A DNA stretch of 47,592 nt, taken from IMG/VR virus record IMGVR_UViG_3300021964_000121, positions 1 through 47,592 of that record; one strand, written 5' to 3'. Positions within the stretch are counted from its first letter, which is position 1. Each line of letters opens with the position of its first letter. Of the stretch, positions 45,601 to 47,592 are shown piece by piece. Source of the stretch: a virus. The position numbers and the translations under genes are program-made. The notes under the pieces were generated by a model. That model did no database searches and was not told the origin of the DNA. It was given only the letters and a program-made list of their open reading frames with translations.

Positions 45601-47592
45601 CAACGACATTTAATATTTCACCATCAGTTGTTCCAGAAAGATTGTCATATAGTTTAACCGAGGTTGATACACTAAAATATAAAACTAACTCAAGAACCGC
45701 ATCAGGACCTATTGCAAACATTAATGTTGTTTCTCCAGGATCAAATTATTCTAGACTACCAGTTATTAGTGGTCTTTCTGCTGGAACCGCTGATAGTGTT
45801 GGATCAAATGCCATTATTAGACCAACAACGTCTACTATTGGTAAACTAAGTAATTTTAGAATTGTTAATGAAGGTTTTGAATACGCTTCTGATAAAACAC
45901 TGAGACCAAAAGCAAATATATCATCATTACTTACTTTAACTGGAACCGATAAGATTGAATCAATTCAAGTGCTTGATGGTGGTAGAAATTATCTTTCTCC
46001 ACCAGATTTGATTATTGTAAATACATATACCAATGAAAAGATTAATCCAGACCTTTATAGTTTGGAGTCACAATTTGCTGGAAATACAATAATTAGTATC
46101 AATATAGTCTCAGAACCAAGAGGATTGGATTCTGTTAAGCATAAAATAGTTCCGATTAGAAATAGTAATGGTATTCAAGTAGAAAGAATTCTTGATTATA
46201 GTAGTGGTACGGTAACTTTAGAATTGAGCACTCCTCCAATTGATGGGTTTATTACTCCACCATTTGCAGAGGGAGATAAAATTTTTGTTGAAGGACTACA
46301 AAAACAGTCTGTAACTGACACTTTGGGTAATGTATCTTTTCCTGGTGATGGATTTAATTCTGAAGACCATGGATATCAGTATTTTACAGTAACAGAGTAC
46401 ACAAATTCAAACCCAGCTATTCTTAAATATAATATTTCCGAATATACAGATGATGCTGGAACTCCTGTAGAAATTCAAACTTCTTTCACATCTGTTATCA
46501 AAGAAGAAAATCTTCCCGTATTTGAAATTAGTCAAGTTCCTGGTCTATTTTTCTTGGGAGAGAAACTAGCGGTACAAAATGCAACCGTAGATTTAGAAAC
46601 CACAGTTGTTGAACAAAATCTTATTAAGGTGGATGGTGATTATGATATCAAAGTTGGTGATGTAATCAAGGGTGTTAACTCTGGAATTTTTGGTACTGTT
46701 GAATCTGTAAAAGAATATGATGGAAGATTTTCTGTCGATTATTCCAGTAAGAAAAGATTTGGGTGGAAAAATGATACTGGTAAACTAAACGATAGTTTAC
46801 AAGTAACTCCAGATAATGATTATTATCAAAATCTTTCTTATACTATTAAGAGTCCACAAGAATTTGAATCAATTCAAGAGGATGTAAGTAGACATATTCA
46901 TCCATCTGGAATGAAAAACTTTGCTGACACTGAGGTCATCTCGAAGGCGAACATTGGTGTTGGTATATCAGATTCATTTGTATCACCAGTTTTGGATTTT
47001 ATTTCTGAAAGAAGAGTTGACACAATTAACGTATTTGATTTGGTTCAGGACTATGAGGCAACAGCAGATTCTTCCAGATTCATAATCTTTAAAAATAAGA
47101 GACTTGCAGATTACATTGAGTGTAGAACAAATCGTGTTCTTCAGATTGATGACATCAGTGGAAGATTCTCAAGTTCAGAATTTAACAAGGATAGATTTGT
47201 TGAAGCGATTGAATATCCAATTACAGATTTTTATAGCAGATTCTTGATTCAAATTAGTGATGAAAATAAACAAAGTTCCCAGGTTAGTGAAGTTGTAGTT
47301 TTAAATGACTATAACAACACATATACTTTGAGTAAGGTTGATTTATTCACGGACGTTAAACTTGGAGATTTTTCTGGAGATTTTGCTGCTAGTGGTGATA
47401 CTACATTGAGATTTGATCCCGTAGATGCAGATAACTTTAATTATAATTTAAAAGTTTACCGAGAATCTTTTACTCCAGCAAATGTTGGTTCTGGATTTAC
47501 TGAATTTGGATTTGTTAGATTAGATAGCAGAACAAACAAGGTTGGTCCTGCAAATGGTAGTGGTTTGGTGGGATTCAAGACGGATGTTTTTG
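39603..47592 (+). CDS. Giant baseplate/virion protein, partial (more than 2663 aa)
   Basis: The frame from ATG 39603 (GAGG upstream) stayed open at every point I translated and runs off the window. The N-terminus (SVDFLKQYYVSQEF, then FIKQIRNFYQSKGTEEAFRI) resembles the large cyanophage protein next to gp6, in the position of T4 gp7. Many repeats of N/DHG(F/Y)..G..V and GxxYxxxP type follow, as in the 2188-residue fibre protein. GWANDGNPIYGPYGF (about residues 1242-1256) is a YHYH-type motif. It probably forms the outer baseplate or attached fibres (VrlC-like, inferred). Confidence 0.78.
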   Translation, partial: MITTGFDARVKVQQVIDNQLPEFLLSESPKSVDFLKQYYVSQEFQGGPIDLVENLDQYLSLNNLTPDILNDHVTITSDVTSSDTTINVTTTNGFPKQYGLVKLGDEVISYTGITTNTFTGCIRGFSGITSYRDTLNPEELVFTSSTAESHSSGEQIINLSSLFLKEFYRKLKYLLAPGFEEVDFVSNLDVNNFIKQIRNFYQSKGTEEAFRILFAILYDQVPKVINLEDFLLKPSSAEFIRRRVLVTEVISGDPNNLVGQMISNFTDTATGPVSEVEIITRNNKTFYKIQLFSGYNERSLIEGTFNITPNSLVADNVSVGSSVITVDSTVGFGQTGILTVGDNVIEYTDKSVNQFFGCNGVTNTISAKDLVYSNTDTIYGYENGDTSKRVVLRVTGVMSDIEDKEQYDLLFEDDLISVKNLGESIRNNNENYKQFAFNTWIYNTRTRYEISSFNNNTVTLFETPDKSSLKVGDIVDILDRNAENIVVADATVNVVNLKDVQLNKNVTVASNRQLSIRKKFDYTTSSGVQLESNQILSNVQNTYLEKDESMYVASNSLPEYQITKNISKTSVAITPSTNLNDVYQGFVSTTGKYSILSFANDVPFITGDAVIYSGNNDPIVGLVFGRTYYVEVIRDTNPVRKNRIKLFNARSFIGTSQQVEFDRTVFTSNTEHVFTLKQHYERNLKAKKSLTKIPLIPNIQSGTDTPTIPGPTGVLINGVEIHNYKSNDRVYYGPLESIKVLNGGTNYDVINPPTISVSSPSVSSGTTAHAQAVVRGSVKEVLVDPQNFNINRVLSTVVTGGNGSGATLETVISRQFRDIEFNASRVGVAATGGIDITNDTLTFEDFHSLIDGQRIVYSSNGNEPLGIGSFDGSNTSQDEFLSNGGIYYPQIINTKSVYLYRSLEDYTAGINTVGFTTVNTGGIHKFRTYDEQNVISEIKVINPGSGYENRKLRVKPTGISTIYDTINFINHGFNDGDLINYSFETSAVSGLSSTSQYRILKLDDSKFQLAEAVGAATTDYERRNYVSFGSTSGEGYQIFEYPPIEVVINAELTAGSSGAASTIIATPIVRGEIIDTYVYESGSDYGSNILNFHRNPVVTVKTGQSGQLKAIIKRGRLIAVNVLNGGVFYDAAPDLEVVGDGVGAKLRAVVKNGKIVDVIIINEGTGYVEGSTTIKVKPPGRNVVLESNVRYLNVNNLKRFSDELLVEYEDDLSYAVVGYSTDRDGTSFLDSNTEDEHSKVIGWANDGNPIYGPYGFSDPKDDNSPTKRLETGYIEDASNIKNRPSLDTFELGYFVEDYRFNDSGDLDIHNGRYAKTPEFPNGVYAYYVGVSTNTTTGKLDPKFPYFIGDTYRSKVSNIILDQTFDFNNSSLVRNTFPHRTGKPYSGSDFLFESNSPINQTTKVESVTKGSVDGFVILNSGQDYKVGNSLEFNVGSSGGGGSEAEVSKIEGKNILSLSTQYVKYEDSVVTRENNDQIRVHTNEIHELLDGDRVQVSGISTFVNKLTDSHVIGISSYFTRLTDIVEANSGVTTDIYISSIIPTVGSGSSIGIGTEICSVLNVFAEENVLRVRRGVPGIGHTFADIVELKNDSFLIPLKSDYLDSTKNYKIYFNPNESLGVGIQTGTDVDINYYVGKSLKNVSVPAQSIYIPNHPFKTNQEVQFRIPGGFNGLTVRTEVGSNQFTIPVNGTDQTLYIINKGKDYIGITTQVGLTTSTDGLFFINTVPLTNSPEYSFETKFNEVTADIQKIKTQVSVSTYHNLSTGDTIELDVKPSLNIGVGSSDSVNIKYNSIYKKILVNTVGFGSDKIDTLENSININNHGYLTGEKVFYDSSDLVASGLSTSGYFIYRVDDNNFKLSKTYNDTTSNPPIIVSIASTGGAGHEISLLNPKINVVKNNNIVFNVSDTSLSDYQFKFYYDRKLSNEFVSTGSTTTFSVVENVLTSGISSSYTITYNNNLPTRLYYSFEKDGSSIQPDTDVLNYSEIEYIGSKYTGSYKVFGIGATTFNISPSVVPERLSYSLTEVDTLKYKTNSRTASGPIANINVVSPGSNYSRLPVISGLSAGTADSVGSNAIIRPTTSTIGKLSNFRIVNEGFEYASDKTLRPKANISSLLTLTGTDKIESIQVLDGGRNYLSPPDLIIVNTYTNEKINPDLYSLESQFAGNTIISINIVSEPRGLDSVKHKIVPIRNSNGIQVERILDYSSGTVTLELSTPPIDGFITPPFAEGDKIFVEGLQKQSVTDTLGNVSFPGDGFNSEDHGYQYFTVTEYTNSNPAILKYNISEYTDDAGTPVEIQTSFTSVIKEENLPVFEISQVPGLFFLGEKLAVQNATVDLETTVVEQNLIKVDGDYDIKVGDVIKGVNSGIFGTVESVKEYDGRFSVDYSSKKRFGWKNDTGKLNDSLQVTPDNDYYQNLSYTIKSPQEFESIQEDVSRHIHPSGMKNFADTEVISKANIGVGISDSFVSPVLDFISERRVDTINVFDLVQDYEATADSSRFIIFKNKRLADYIECRTNRVLQIDDISGRFSSSEFNKDRFVEAIEYPITDFYSRFLIQISDENKQSSQVSEVVVLNDYNNTYTLSKVDLFTDVKLGDFSGDFAASGDTTLRFDPVDADNFNYNLKVYRESFTPANVGSGFTEFGFVRLDSRTNKVGPANGSGLVGFKTDVF

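Overview
The window is a piece of a T4-like cyanophage (cyanomyovirus) genome that most likely infects marine Synechococcus or Prochlorococcus. The main evidence is T4-type baseplate genes (gp25, gp6) in conserved order with a T4-type late promoter in front of them, giant tail and fibre proteins of the cyanophage kind, a phage cp12 gene (Calvin-cycle regulator), a cyanophage-type glutaredoxin, three tRNA genes, and long runs of tiny overlapping genes. Apart from one homing-endonuclease gene, every gene is on the plus strand.

Layout. 1-930: end of a LamG-domain virion protein, a consensus sigma-70 promoter, two small genes (one Phd/YefM antitoxin-like) and tRNAs Ile(UAU), Met(CAU) and Leu(UAA). 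958-11268: two large tail-fibre or virion proteins, the first ending in an S74-type intramolecular chaperone. 11272-14393: an adenine methyltransferase, a separate methyltransferase N-terminal domain and an SF2 helicase. 14464-20469: more than 25 very small, mostly overlapping genes, including glutaredoxin, a Lys/Thr-rich protein and several one-pass membrane peptides, ending with cp12. 20520-23959: promoter-separated units with a PD-(D/E)XK nuclease and Dam-type methylase pair, a zinc metallopeptidase and conserved hypotheticals. 23959-25812: more small hypotheticals. 25809-29521: three 2OG-Fe(II) oxygenases around a glycine-rich adhesin, with two paralogous zinc-ribbon proteins. 29523-30251 (minus): GIY-YIG homing endonuclease. 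30252-31570: a mainly regulatory region with a repeated 14-bp dyad, hairpins and a 20-bp inverted repeat. 32.0-34.8 kb: a GC-rich block of short promoter-gene units that includes a KxDG nucleotidyltransferase. 34927-36238: AbrB-like protein, glycosyltransferase and small genes. 36267-47592: baseplate region (conserved protein, gp25, gp6, and the start of a giant baseplate or virion protein that runs off the window).

The most unusual signal is regulatory. At least twelve promoters share one layout: a roughly 20-bp dyad related to CCAGT-N6-ACTGG followed by CAC, then 28-31 bp, then a TATAAT-like -10. Usually there is no recognisable -35. In many copies a terminator-like hairpin lies in that gap. 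Ten promoters also carry one of two conserved leader sequences at a fixed offset from the -10 (GGTAATCGA at +11 from the hexamer start, or TTCAGTTC at +9). I infer an early/middle phage regulon in which one short cassette ends the upstream transcript and starts the next. A second, unrelated element (ATCTCGACGAGAAT, five copies plus two variants) forms an operator-like array upstream of and inside a small acidic gene at 30.7 kb.

All calls come from reading the sequence; no database search was run. Functions of most small genes are unknown.
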